A stretch of 50,810 bases of DNA from Planifilum fulgidum (GCF_900113175.1 NZ_FOOK01000024.1:1-50810); one strand, 5' to 3'; positions 25,595 through 33,140 are shown, counted from the first letter of the stretch. Numbers and translations: made by a program. The notes: generated by a model not told the origin, from the sequence alone.

Positions 25595-26890
25595 TTATTG
25601 CGGCGGCGTCATCAATCCGGCGAAGACCAGCAGATTCGCGAGGATCCCGACGGCGACGGCGCCGACCGGCCCGACGGCCATGCGGACGATCGGCCGCCCC
25701 GCCGCTTCGTTCAGCAGATAAAGGCCCGCGATGAAGAAAAATCCGAAGCCGGGAGCCATCGCGTTGGCGGCGTTGGCGCCGCCGATCAGCAGAGCCACCT
25801 CCAGAATGCGGGTCATCGCGGTGCGGATGTTCTCGCCGGACTCCCTCACTCCCGGATACTTATCCAGCAGGCGGGCGATCGAACTTAAAAGCAACACTTC
25901 GATCATGATCACGATCGCTCCGCCAATGCCCGCCACCCAGACATTGGGCGCCAACAGACCCACGACGAACACCAGCGTAAATCCGACCGGTCCGTACACC
26001 CCGGTGGCGATGGCCGTGCTGGCCACCAGCGGGATGAATCCGATGGCCCGGGCCAGGGCCGCGATCGCCGCATCCGTTTGTTGCCCTTTGGCGAGCAGGT
26101 TCAGGGAGATGGGATCGCCGGCGATGATCAGCAGATTGGTCGCCATGGAGATCAATCCGCCCATCACCATGAAATAGACCACATGTTTCCGGATCCGGCT
26201 GACCCGGTCGCTGAAAACGGCGGCCAGATCCACCCCTTCGCTGACTTCCCCGGACTTCTGCCGGACGGCGAAGACAAACAGAAAGATCATGCCGACAATC
26301 AGCGCAATCCCTTCCTGGTTCAAGGTCACGGCCGTACCCTGAAAGGTCAGCAGGCCGCTTTCATTGAGCCAGACCGCCAGCTGCCTCACCAAGACGGCGG
26401 CCAAAAAGGTCCAGACGCCTTTGGCCACGCCAAACTGGAAAGCCACCGCCAAGGCGGGAAACACCATGAACATGACAACCACGGGAGCCCCGACTTCCCC
26501 CATCGGATCCAGAACGTTAACCGGAAGGCTTTCGAACAGCTTGACAAACCCCTCCAGTCCCATCAGCAGCGCCGCGCCGTATGCCCCGCCGAGCAGGGCG
26601 GCCACCGGGGTTCCCCACCGGTTGTTCGGCGTCGCCAGGCCGATGATGTCGGTCCCCAGCAGAATGCTGTGAATCAGGATGATGCTGGCGGTCAAAGTGA
26701 AGGGGATGCCGAATCCGACCACCAGACCGAACCCCATCGCGAAGGCCGTCAGCGCCAGCTCCCGCCGGCTTAGGCGCCCTTCGATGTGTTCCGGCACGAT
26801 CGGCCGCAATCCGTCGTTGAAAACGGCGATCCCCCGGTTTGCCAACACGGCCGCCACGGCCCCCACCAGCGCAACGATGATCATATTCAT
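25595..26890 (-). CDS. yhfT: Multi-spanning membrane transporter (YhfT family)
   Basis: 431 residues from the ATG at 26890 (AAGGTGAG at 7 nt); a GTG four codons upstream is less likely. It has eleven or twelve hydrophobic segments. Conserved-looking loops are NRGIAVFNDGLRPIVPEHIEGR after TM1 and GLATPNNRWGTPVAALLGGAYG in the centre. It matches the YhfT family of unknown specificity, presumed importer for the operon's substrate. The topology and loops loosely recall EIIC-type permeases, an impression only. A 122-nt gap with a GC-rich hairpin (26954-26968) separates it from yhfU. Confidence 0.82.
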   Translation of the reverse strand: MNMIIVALVGAVAAVLANRGIAVFNDGLRPIVPEHIEGRLSRRELALTAFAMGFGLVVGFGIPFTLTASIILIHSILLGTDIIGLATPNNRWGTPVAALLGGAYGAALLMGLEGFVKLFESLPVNVLDPMGEVGAPVVVMFMVFPALAVAFQFGVAKGVWTFLAAVLVRQLAVWLNESGLLTFQGTAVTLNQEGIALIVGMIFLFVFAVRQKSGEVSEGVDLAAVFSDRVSRIRKHVVYFMVMGGLISMATNLLIIAGDPISLNLLAKGQQTDAAIAALARAIGFIPLVASTAIATGVYGPVGFTLVFVVGLLAPNVWVAGIGGAIVIMIEVLLLSSIARLLDKYPGVRESGENIRTAMTRILEVALLIGGANAANAMAPGFGFFFIAGLYLLNEAAGRPIVRMAVGPVGAVAVGILANLLVFAGLMTPPQ

Positions 26891-27012
26891 GAAAACACTC
26901 ACCTTCTTCCGGGATTTTCGGATTACCCGACGTTGCCAACCGTCCGCTTATCCGGCCGCCCGGCGGCCGCATGCCAAAAAGCGCCGAACCGCACCGCTTC
27001 GGAGAATTCCTG

Positions 27013-27375
27013 TCAGGTCAGTTCCCGGATCGCCTTCATGATCATCGGGACGGCCAGCTCCTTGTGATCGGCGGTGAAGCCGAAGGCTTTCTTCCCCGCC
27101 CGGACCGCTTCGCGGATTTTCTCCTCATCGGGCTTGCGCCCCGGCATTGAGACCGTTTCGCATTTGTCCCGGCCGATGACGGCGATCGCCATGGCCAGCG
27201 CCCCGCCTCCGCCGGTGTGACAAGCCCCGATGTAATAATCGGCCTTGCCCGTTTTCACCGCCATCGCCGCCTCCAGATCCGACCGGATCATCGTCTCCAC
27301 CCCCTCCGGACCGTGTTTTCGGACCAGCTCCTCCACCTCTTTCTTGTCCACCTGGCCGCCGATCACAATCTTCAC
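27013..27375 (-). CDS. yhfU: DUF2620 protein (YhfU family)
   Basis: 120 residues from a GTG at 27375 (GGAGGGG upstream). MKIVIGGQVDKKEVEELVRK starts a Rossmann-like strand-helix unit. KADYYIGACHTGGGGALAMA carries Cys52 followed by a glycine-rich loop; the last part is KKAFGFTADHKELAVPMIMK. It matches DUF2620/YhfU, always seen near YhfT. The Cys plus Gly loop resembles, without proof, the phospho-cysteine loop of PTS EIIB proteins. Confidence 0.82.
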   Translation of the reverse strand: MKIVIGGQVDKKEVEELVRKHGPEGVETMIRSDLEAAMAVKTGKADYYIGACHTGGGGALAMAIAVIGRDKCETVSMPGRKPDEEKIREAVRAGKKAFGFTADHKELAVPMIMKAIRELT

Positions 27376-27381
27376 GTTTTC

Positions 27382-27744
27382 TCACCCCTCCGTTTTCTGC
27401 AAAAGGGAAATATAGTGAATGATCAGATACCTTTTTTCCGCATCCGGCAAAGCCTTGCCCCACTGGCGCTCAATCCAATCGACTTCTCCGACCGCTTCCC
27501 GAAACCGTGAAGACGCTTCCACTTCCGCGAACAATTCCTTCGGAGGCGGATCGATTTCCTCACGGCGCGCAAGGCGCGTCAAAGCGGACGCGAGGTGCGT
27601 GGAAAACATGTTCACTTGTTCCGCCGGAAAGCGGCCGTGTCTGTCCGTCAGCCGCTCCACCGCCCGTTGCGCGATGTCCGCCGCCTCGGGGGTCACCACC
27701 CCGCCCTCGATCAAAATCTTGAATCGTTCCTTCAAACCATTCAC
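27382..27744 (-). CDS. yhfY: Stand-alone PRD-domain protein (YhfY family)
   Basis: 120 residues from a GTG at 27744 (TTGGAG at 8 nt); the longer frame to 27807 runs through a palindrome. It is a single PTS regulation domain: MFSTHLASALTRLARREE and YLIIHYISLLQ carry the two histidines that PRDs use as phospho-acceptors. It has no DNA-binding domain. It lies six bp before yhfU. It may modulate the YhfZ regulator or the YhfT/YhfU transporter according to PTS phosphorylation. Confidence 0.8.
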   Translation of the reverse strand: MNGLKERFKILIEGGVVTPEAADIAQRAVERLTDRHGRFPAEQVNMFSTHLASALTRLARREEIDPPPKELFAEVEASSRFREAVGEVDWIERQWGKALPDAEKRYLIIHYISLLQKTEG

Positions 27745-27758
27745 TCTGAACACTCCAA

Positions 27759-27776
27759 TATACAGGATACTGTATA
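27759..27776. repeat. Palindrome upstream of yhfY
   Basis: TATACAG and CTGTATA form perfect 7-bp arms around a 4-bp centre, in the 133-bp gap between yhfZ and yhfY and ending 2 nt before the TTGGAG of yhfY. The AT-rich surroundings (TTATTATACAG) could include a second promoter. It may be an operator for YhfZ, or an RNA hairpin that hides the yhfY start. Confidence 0.5.
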
Positions 27777-27877
27777 ATAACGGAAAGAAAACTTTCTCCT
27801 CACACATCCTATTCCCCGCCGCTCGTCAAAAGACCGGAGGGGAGTGCGTTTCCTTCACCGCACAAGGGCACCCCCCG

Positions 27878-28810
27878 TCAATAGCTGGCGAAACGGCGGC
27901 CCTGTTCCACATCCTCCTGTACGGCCCGAATCCGGTCCACCGAAAGATCGGCCAGCCTCTGTTCCACGATCTTTCCCTTCTCCTGATCGACAACCAAAAC
28001 TGCCTCGCTCACCTTCTCGGAAAGTTCCCGGGCCCTTTCCGACCGAAACGGCCCGCGTCCGAACCGATCGGCGTACCGGAGCTCGTCCTTGTTCCAGACG
28101 GCGGCATCGATTTTTCCTTCCTTCAGCATGTCGAGCAGCTGCATGTAGTTCACTTCGACCAGTTCCACATCCAAACCGCGGCACTCATAGGACGTAAGGA
28201 GATATTGATCCGCCGAGGTAAAATCGATGCCGACGCGCATCCCGTCGCGGATGGTCGTTTCGCCGGGATCGGCAAAGAAAATTTCGTGACCGGATACGTA
28301 GGAGCCGGGACCCAACCGCTTCACGATGTGCAATCCCGGACGCTGCTGTTTGTGCAATTCCGCCGCCAAACCGGAAACCACCGCAAAATCGTATCGGCCC
28401 GATTGCAGGGCGTCGATGCGATGGGTTGAGCCGCGCATGAAGGCCAGATTAAAGGGGACATTGATTTCCCGAAAGGCCTCCACCAGACCGGTGGCCAGCC
28501 CCTCATACTTGCGCGAATAAGGAAGGGGCATGACCCCGACCACGTGGGACATCCCGGCGATTTCCCACAGGGCCTGATCGTCCTTGTGACTCAAGAAGGT
28601 TCCCAAATGGCCCCGGGACTCCAGCCGAATCGCGCCCATCTCCTCCAACAGCCGCAGCGCCCCCTGCACCGTCCCCCTTCCCAGGGAAAGCTCACCGGCG
28701 AAATCGCTGATCCTCGGAATGCGCTCACCCGGCTTGACGGACAGGAGACGACGGGCGATCTCCCTCGCCGCCAACCCGTTTTTGGTATACATCCGATCCA
28801 ACAACGCCAT
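27878..28810 (-). CDS. yhfZ: HTH regulator with substrate-binding-like domain (YhfZ family)
   Basis: 310 residues. The N-terminal winged helix is GntR-like: RIPRISDFAGELSLGRGTVQ, then LRLLEEMGAIRLESRGHLGT. The C-terminal 200 residues look like a periplasmic-binding-type sensor (VVGVMPLPYSRKYEGLATGL; SGRYDFAVVSGLAAELH; GMRVGIDFTSADQYLLTSYE; LKEGKIDAAVWNKDEL), as in YhfZ. It would sense a small ligand and control the operon it heads. Its promoter carries an inverted repeat just after the -10, consistent with autorepression. First gene of the eight-gene unit. Confidence 0.86.
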   Translation of the reverse strand: MALLDRMYTKNGLAAREIARRLLSVKPGERIPRISDFAGELSLGRGTVQGALRLLEEMGAIRLESRGHLGTFLSHKDDQALWEIAGMSHVVGVMPLPYSRKYEGLATGLVEAFREINVPFNLAFMRGSTHRIDALQSGRYDFAVVSGLAAELHKQQRPGLHIVKRLGPGSYVSGHEIFFADPGETTIRDGMRVGIDFTSADQYLLTSYECRGLDVELVEVNYMQLLDMLKEGKIDAAVWNKDELRYADRFGRGPFRSERARELSEKVSEAVLVVDQEKGKIVEQRLADLSVDRIRAVQEDVEQGRRFASY

Positions 28811-28829
28811 GATTCCCTTCCCGATATTT

Positions 28830-28888
28830 TACAAAATACGGTTTTTTGTATTCACTTCGAATATACCATTCCCCGCGCTGGCATGCAA
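28830..28888 (-). promoter_or_regulatory. Promoter and operator of the yhf-like operon
   Basis: On the minus strand the -35 is TTGCAT (28888-28883), the spacer exactly 17 bp and the -10 TATATT (28865-28860). Immediately after, TACAAAA (28850-28844) and TTTTGTA (28836-28830) form perfect 7-bp arms with a 7-bp spacer, covering about +3 to +23. This is the position for a repressor, most simply YhfZ itself. Confidence 0.72.
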
Positions 28889-29057
28889 GAAAAAATTCGT
28901 CCGGACAAAAAGCCCGAAGCGCCGCTTCCGCCCGCTCCGATGCTCCCGATCGCCGGACGGCATGAAAAATTTGGATCAAATCCCCTGGACCCGGTAAAGA
29001 ACCGGCCGGGCGAGCGCCACGGTTGGTGCGGCCTTTCATCCCGGGGACCAGACGGCC

Positions 29058-29091
29058 AAAAAAATGCCGACCTTCCTTCCGAAGGTCGGCA
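29058..29091 (-). terminator. Terminator of the thioredoxin-reductase-like gene
   Basis: A 10-bp perfect stem (TGCCGACCTT with AAGGTCGGCA, 29065-29074 and 29082-29091), a 7-nt loop and a run of seven T on the minus strand, 15 nt after the gene's stop. Confidence 0.88.
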
Positions 29092-29105
29092 ATGAGCCTT
29101 CCAAG

Positions 29106-29669
29106 TCATTTCAGAATGTCGTGGTCCACATACCGCTCGCCGTTCAATTCGCTGATCACGTTGATCGCCACTTTGGCCCCGTCGCCGGCCGTGATGATGG
29201 TGTGAACGCTCACGCCGGCGCAGGTTCCGGCAGCCCAGATCCCCTCGATATTGGTTTTCCCCTCTGCATCCACCTTGAGCACCTTGGGAACCCGCGGCTC
29301 CGTTCCTTCCTTGACCTCCACGCCGATTTTGCCGGCCAGGTCCGTGGCCAGTCCGGTCGCCAAAATCACGTGCTTCGCTTCGAAGGTCCCCTTGTTCTCG
29401 GTTTCGATCGCGAAACCTTCGCCCTTCTTCTCGATGTTGACCACCGTATCTTCGATGATCTCGGCGCCGAACTTGGCCGCCTGCTTTTTCCCCGTCTCCA
29501 CCAAATCGGGGCCGGTGATCTCCATCACGCCGTAATGGTTCTCAATCCAAGCCTTCTTGGTAATGCTCTTGTCGTTGTCGAAAACCACCGTTTTCTTTCC
29601 GGCCTTCGCGGCAAACAGTGCGGCACTCGCTCCGGCAGGTCCGGCTCCAACGATTGCAATGTCATACAT
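29106..29669 (-). CDS. Half-length FAD-dependent oxidoreductase, thioredoxin-reductase-like
   Basis: 187 residues from the ATG at 29669 (AGGAGAAGAG upstream); an extension to 29738 runs into the promoter. MYDIAIVGAGPAGASAALFA is the FAD dinucleotide loop, HVILATGLATDL the ATG motif, and NIEGIWAAGTCAGVSVHTII the C-terminal FAD-ribityl motif. The central NADPH domain and the CxxC pair of thioredoxin reductase are both missing; the two FAD half-domains are joined directly. Such short flavoproteins occur in Bacillales with unclear partners. It is monocistronic, with strong promoter and terminator, so probably abundant. Confidence 0.82.
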   Translation of the reverse strand: MYDIAIVGAGPAGASAALFAAKAGKKTVVFDNDKSITKKAWIENHYGVMEITGPDLVETGKKQAAKFGAEIIEDTVVNIEKKGEGFAIETENKGTFEAKHVILATGLATDLAGKIGVEVKEGTEPRVPKVLKVDAEGKTNIEGIWAAGTCAGVSVHTIITAGDGAKVAINVISELNGERYVDHDILK

Positions 29670-29723
29670 CGCCGCTCTTCTCCTCTCTGATGGTTTTCCG
29701 ATGTAAGGGATTGACATGATTTG

Positions 29724-29752
29724 ATTATAATTTTTCATTACTTTTTAGTCAA
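29724..29752 (-). promoter_or_regulatory. Strong sigma-A promoter of the flavoprotein gene
   Basis: TTGACT (29752-29747), 17-bp spacer, TATAAT (29729-29724) on the minus strand, in an AT-rich patch. The start codon is 54 nt downstream of the -10. Confidence 0.8.
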
Positions 29753-29854
29753 GGAAGTTTCTTACCACAGAGTGGAATAAAATGAAACGGAAAATGGGAC
29801 GGGAAGGGAACCCGTGAAAAATCCCCTTCCCGAAGACCGCTCGCCTCCCGCCTC

Positions 29855-31540
29855 TCACCAGGGCCGCACCGGGAGGGCGCCCGGAGCGGGATGGAGGATC
29901 ATATCGGCCAGCGGCACGGCGTAGGCGATGATCGAGAGAACGACCGACACCCCGATCCAGACCGACCAGCGTTCCAGTATGCGCGGCGGCTCCGACGCCC
30001 TCTCGTACACCACGCCGATCGGGAACTCGGCCGGCCGATCCGTTTTCGGCGCGAAAAACCACAGGTGAATGAGGATGTAAACCGCCAGCAAAATGGCCGC
30101 AAAGAGAAGGATCCCGCCGACACTGATCAGCTGCAGGTGGGGCATCCAGCTCGACACGATCTCGTGCCCGCCGTAGGTGGAAAAACTGGATCGCCGCGGC
30201 GCTCCCATCAGTCCGACGACATGCATCGTGACCGACATGAGCATCATGCCGACCGTCCAGATCACGGTCTGAATGATGCCCAACCGGTTGATGGCCGGCG
30301 TCAACCGCCGGTGGCGCAGGATGGGAATCATCCAGTACAGGGCGGCGAGATAGGTGAGCCCGACGGTGGATGCCATGGTCATGTGGAAGTGGCCGGTGAC
30401 GAACCACGTATTGTGCACCAGCTGGTTCAGCTGATAGCTCGCCAGGATGATGCCCCCCGCCCCGCCGAGAATAAAGATGATCATCGCCATGAAGGGCGTG
30501 AAAAACCGGACATCCCCCCAGGGCAGCTTTTTCACCCATCCGAACAACCCCTTTGCCCCCCTGGCCCGTCCCGCCATCTCAAAGGTGCCCAATATGGAAA
30601 AGGCGGTAATCAACGTGGGCACCACCACCGCCATCGTCAGCGCCACCTGAAGGAATTTCCAAAACGGTTGAATGCCCGGATCGGTCAGTTGGTGGTGAAA
30701 ACCCACCGGAATGGAGAACAGGAGGAAAAGAATAAAGGTCAGACGGGGGAGAGAGCCGCTGAGAATCTTGCCGCCGATGATCTGGGGAATGTTCACATAC
30801 CAGTAGATGTACGCCGGCAACAGCCAGAAATAGACGAGCGCATGTCCGAACCACCAGAACAGCGTGCGGCTGAGCGGGACGTTGACGCGGTCAACCCAGC
30901 CGAAGGACCAGGGAATCAGCTGGACCACCACTTCGATCGCCACATACAGGCTGGCGTGCAGCCACAGGATGACCGTGGCCAGGGCCATATAGGCGAAGAG
31001 GGGAGAGCTTTCCCCCCTGTTCCGGCGCCGCCAATGGACGTAATTGATGATGACCACGGCGGAAGCCACCCAACTGCCCACGACCAGAAGGGCCAGCCCC
31101 ACGTAAAACCAGGGGGAAGCCTGAAGGGGAGGATAAAACGTGTAGAGGACGGTGGCCTCGTTCATCAAAATGTGCGCGGCGGCCAGCAGGGTGCCGAGCG
31201 TCATCATGCCATATCCGATCCACGCCCATTTGCGGGAAGAGGAAACCAACCGACCGTCCAGGGTGCGGGCAAGCCCCGCGTACAAGTAGCCAAAAATGAA
31301 AAATGTCGTGAAGACCAGGGCCAAAAGCACTCCGTGCAACGTCAACATTTGATAATAATTGATCCCCGCGGGGAGCCGGATCCAGCCCGCCCGTTCCATC
31401 ACCTGGAGCAATCCGGCGATGGCGCCGATCAAAAGCGCTCCCACAGACACCCCGACGTGGGCCAGAACCAGGCGCCGATCCCGCTCATCGTAGCGGTGCT
31501 TGGCCAGGGTTTCCCCCTTCTCCGTTGCGGCCGTCGACAT
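29855..31540 (-). CDS. ba3-type cytochrome c oxidase subunit I
   Basis: 561 residues from the ATG at 31540 (GGAGAGTG upstream); the longer frame to 31612 runs into subunit II. Twelve or more membrane helices. Heme and copper ligands: MLTLHGVLLAL (low-spin heme His), FGHALVYFWLLPAYI (CuB His and the cross-linkable Tyr), IPVGFHHQLTDPG (two CuB His) and FVTGHFHMTMAS (high-spin and low-spin heme His). The sequence type (GHALVYFWLLPAY and no D-channel signature) is that of B-family ba3 oxidases such as in Thermus and Geobacillus. It reduces oxygen and pumps protons at high oxygen affinity. Confidence 0.92.
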   Translation of the reverse strand: MSTAATEKGETLAKHRYDERDRRLVLAHVGVSVGALLIGAIAGLLQVMERAGWIRLPAGINYYQMLTLHGVLLALVFTTFFIFGYLYAGLARTLDGRLVSSSRKWAWIGYGMMTLGTLLAAAHILMNEATVLYTFYPPLQASPWFYVGLALLVVGSWVASAVVIINYVHWRRRNRGESSPLFAYMALATVILWLHASLYVAIEVVVQLIPWSFGWVDRVNVPLSRTLFWWFGHALVYFWLLPAYIYWYVNIPQIIGGKILSGSLPRLTFILFLLFSIPVGFHHQLTDPGIQPFWKFLQVALTMAVVVPTLITAFSILGTFEMAGRARGAKGLFGWVKKLPWGDVRFFTPFMAMIIFILGGAGGIILASYQLNQLVHNTWFVTGHFHMTMASTVGLTYLAALYWMIPILRHRRLTPAINRLGIIQTVIWTVGMMLMSVTMHVVGLMGAPRRSSFSTYGGHEIVSSWMPHLQLISVGGILLFAAILLAVYILIHLWFFAPKTDRPAEFPIGVVYERASEPPRILERWSVWIGVSVVLSIIAYAVPLADMILHPAPGALPVRPW

Positions 31541-31545
31541 AAAAG

Positions 31546-32022
31546 TCACTCTCCTTTTACATAAATCGTTCCCTGCATGAGATGGTGTCCGGAACCGCAA
31601 TACTCGTGGCAAAGAACCAGATACTTCCCGGGTTTGTCAAAGGTGTAGGTTTGCTTGGTGATGTGTCCCGGCTCCACCATCATGTTCACCGTCGTTCCGG
31701 GAATGTAAAAGCCGTGAATGACGTCCCTGCTCGTCACCCGAAAGTGAACCTTGGCCCCTGCCGGCACCGTCACTTCCTTCGGATCGTATCCGAAAACAAA
31801 CGACACGGATGTGAGAACATACTCGTTGGGCCCGATCCGCTCCAGTCCGGGATTGTCAAAGGGCGGCGTCCGGGTCACTTTTTCGGGCTCCACCGTCCTT
31901 TCCATCCCGTCCGTCGGATGCAGTCCCATGGAAAATCCCATATACCCGGTGATGAGCAAAAAGAGGAGCAGCGTTCCGATTCCGATTCCGAGCCAAAGGC
32001 GTTCATAACGGGGGATATCCAT
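31546..32022 (-). CDS. ba3-type cytochrome c oxidase subunit II
   Basis: 158 residues: one N-terminal membrane helix (LWLGIGIGTLLLFLLITGYM) and a cupredoxin domain outside. The CuA site is complete: His in SRDVIHGFYIP, and CHEYCGSGHHLM with two Cys, His and Met. It lacks the second membrane helix of A-type subunit II, as expected for ba3. It is five bp upstream of subunit I and preceded by AAAGGAAGGAAG. Receives electrons from cytochrome c. Confidence 0.92.
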   Translation of the reverse strand: MDIPRYERLWLGIGIGTLLLFLLITGYMGFSMGLHPTDGMERTVEPEKVTRTPPFDNPGLERIGPNEYVLTSVSFVFGYDPKEVTVPAGAKVHFRVTSRDVIHGFYIPGTTVNMMVEPGHITKQTYTFDKPGKYLVLCHEYCGSGHHLMQGTIYVKGE

Positions 32023-32056
32023 CGGTTTCTTCCTTCCTTTTGAAACTGTTCGCTCC

Positions 32057-32209
32057 TTACAAAGCCACCCGAAGGTACAAGAAGAAAACGATCAGCCAAA
32101 TCGCCAAAATCAACCCGCCGATCAGCAGAACCGACACAAAGGTGCCCCGCAAATTTTCATCCTTATTCTTGTCCCTCCGATGAACCTCATATTCCGGGGT
32201 GCGGGCCAT
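32057..32209 (-). CDS. ba3-type oxidase small subunit (IIa-like)
   Basis: 50 residues: MARTPEYEVHRRDKNKDENL and then one membrane helix (VLLIGGLILAIWLIVFFLYL). This is the size and layout of the CoxIIa subunit that precedes subunit II in ba3 operons. The ATG at 32209 has GGGGGA 9 nt upstream. The larger open frame around it (to 32524) is not coding. Confidence 0.78.
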   Translation of the reverse strand: MARTPEYEVHRRDKNKDENLRGTFVSVLLIGGLILAIWLIVFFLYLRVAL

Positions 32210-32272
32210 CTCCGTACATCCCCCTTTCGGCTGAGACTTTCCTGGTCCCCATTGTTCGTTGTGACGGGCAAT

Positions 32273-32278
32273 CTTATA
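32273..32278 (-). promoter_or_regulatory. Possible extended -10 of the ba3 operon
   Basis: The minus strand reads TTTGGTATAAG, a TGn-extended -10 (TATAAG), 63 nt before the IIa start. No good -35 is seen. Confidence 0.35.
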
Positions 32279-32437
32279 CCAAAGCCGTGCCAACGGGTCC
32301 GAAGCGACGGCACAAAAAAGGGGCGCACCGCTTGTGCAGCGCACCTTAACATCCGGGAAACATTTTTCACCGGGGGCATTCGGGGGACGTTTCCTCCCGC
32401 CACACCGCGAAGATGCGATCCTCCCTCGGACCGCGGC

Positions 32438-32476
32438 AAAAAAACAGGCGACGGGCGTCGCTCTTCGCCCGTCGCC
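32438..32476 (-). terminator. Terminator of the csx20-like gene
   Basis: An 11-bp perfect stem (GGCGACGGGCG with CGCCCGTCGCC), an 8-nt loop, then TGTTTTTTT on the minus strand, 16 nt after the stop of the Csx20-like gene. Confidence 0.88.
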
Positions 32477-32492
32477 GAGCCGTCCGGGAAAG

Positions 32493-32885
32493 TTATTCCC
32501 GGGGATACCTCCGGAAGTTGACATGCTTGAAGAGATGGATGTTTTTTATGGAGCCGTCCGGCTGCCGGCGGCTTTCGTAGCGGCGGGCCGTCGTCGCATA
32601 GACGGGAATCCGCCCTTCCCGGTGGCACCAGGACACCACCAGATACACCGCCCCGAATTCCCCCTGCACGAGGACGACGTCCCCCGGACCCGTTTCCCGG
32701 GACAACCACTCTATCACCGGTTGAATCCATTCCCGGGGGAAGGCCCCCTCCGGCGGCACCTGGGACCACCGGGACTGAAGATCGTCGGGAAGGGAAAGAA
32801 ACGTCCCGATGCCCCACTTCTCCCGTGCTTCCTGCTTCTGTTCTTCCGTCAAGGCATGGGAAAACAGCAAAGCCATCCGCTTCAA
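32493..32885 (-). CDS. csx20: Orphan Csx20-like CRISPR ancillary protein
   Basis: About 130 residues from a TTG at 32885, chosen because MKRMALLFSHALTEEQKQEA then matches the family's usual start; a GTG at 32894 or an ATG at 32876 is possible, and no start has an ideal site. Further family-like parts are FLSLPDDLQSRWSQVPPEG, GDVVLVQGEFGAVYLVVSW and GRIPVYATTARR. The last two are the conserved core of Csx20, a CARF-related family attached to type III CRISPR systems and thought to be a ring nuclease degrading cyclic oligoadenylate. No type III effector genes are nearby. It is monocistronic with its own terminator. Confidence 0.75.
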   Translation of the reverse strand: MKRMALLFSHALTEEQKQEAREKWGIGTFLSLPDDLQSRWSQVPPEGAFPREWIQPVIEWLSRETGPGDVVLVQGEFGAVYLVVSWCHREGRIPVYATTARRYESRRQPDGSIKNIHLFKHVNFRRYPRE

Positions 32886-33092
32886 GGTCTCCACGCTCCG
32901 ATCCGGTCATGATGAAATTCGGCCCATTCAATCCGCGGCTCTTCGGTTGCGGGCCGGACTCTCCACGTCTTCTTTTCGGACAAAAGCGAAGAGGCGGGAA
33001 TCTCATCATCGCCGCTTTCAAAAACCATTCGTCATCACCGCATCGCAATCCTCCGATAACCGGCCAGCCACTTTTTCATTCGTACCCTTCCC

Positions 33093-33140
33093 TTGACAGC
33101 CCGGGGAACTCTGGGGTACGATTTGATCGGTTGATCAAAT
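33093..33140 (+). promoter_or_regulatory. Promoter and palindromic operator of the TetR gene
   Basis: -35 TTGACA (33093-33098), 18-bp spacer, -10 TACGAT (33117-33122). ATTTGATC and GATCAAAT form perfect 8-bp arms around GGTT at 33121-33140, overlapping the -10. This is a typical TetR autorepression layout. A related half-site, TTCAATCGACC, follows at 33146. Confidence 0.7.

Noticed and set aside
32312-32338. Second terminator between csx20 and the ba3 operon
   Set aside because: A T-run is present on the minus strand, but the stem is short and bulged; the GCGCACC copies are direct, not inverted.
32122-33048. 308-codon minus-strand frame around csx20
   Set aside because: Overlaps csx20 and the IIa gene in another frame, low-complexity Arg/Gly/Pro; the csx20 frame has family motifs and a terminator.
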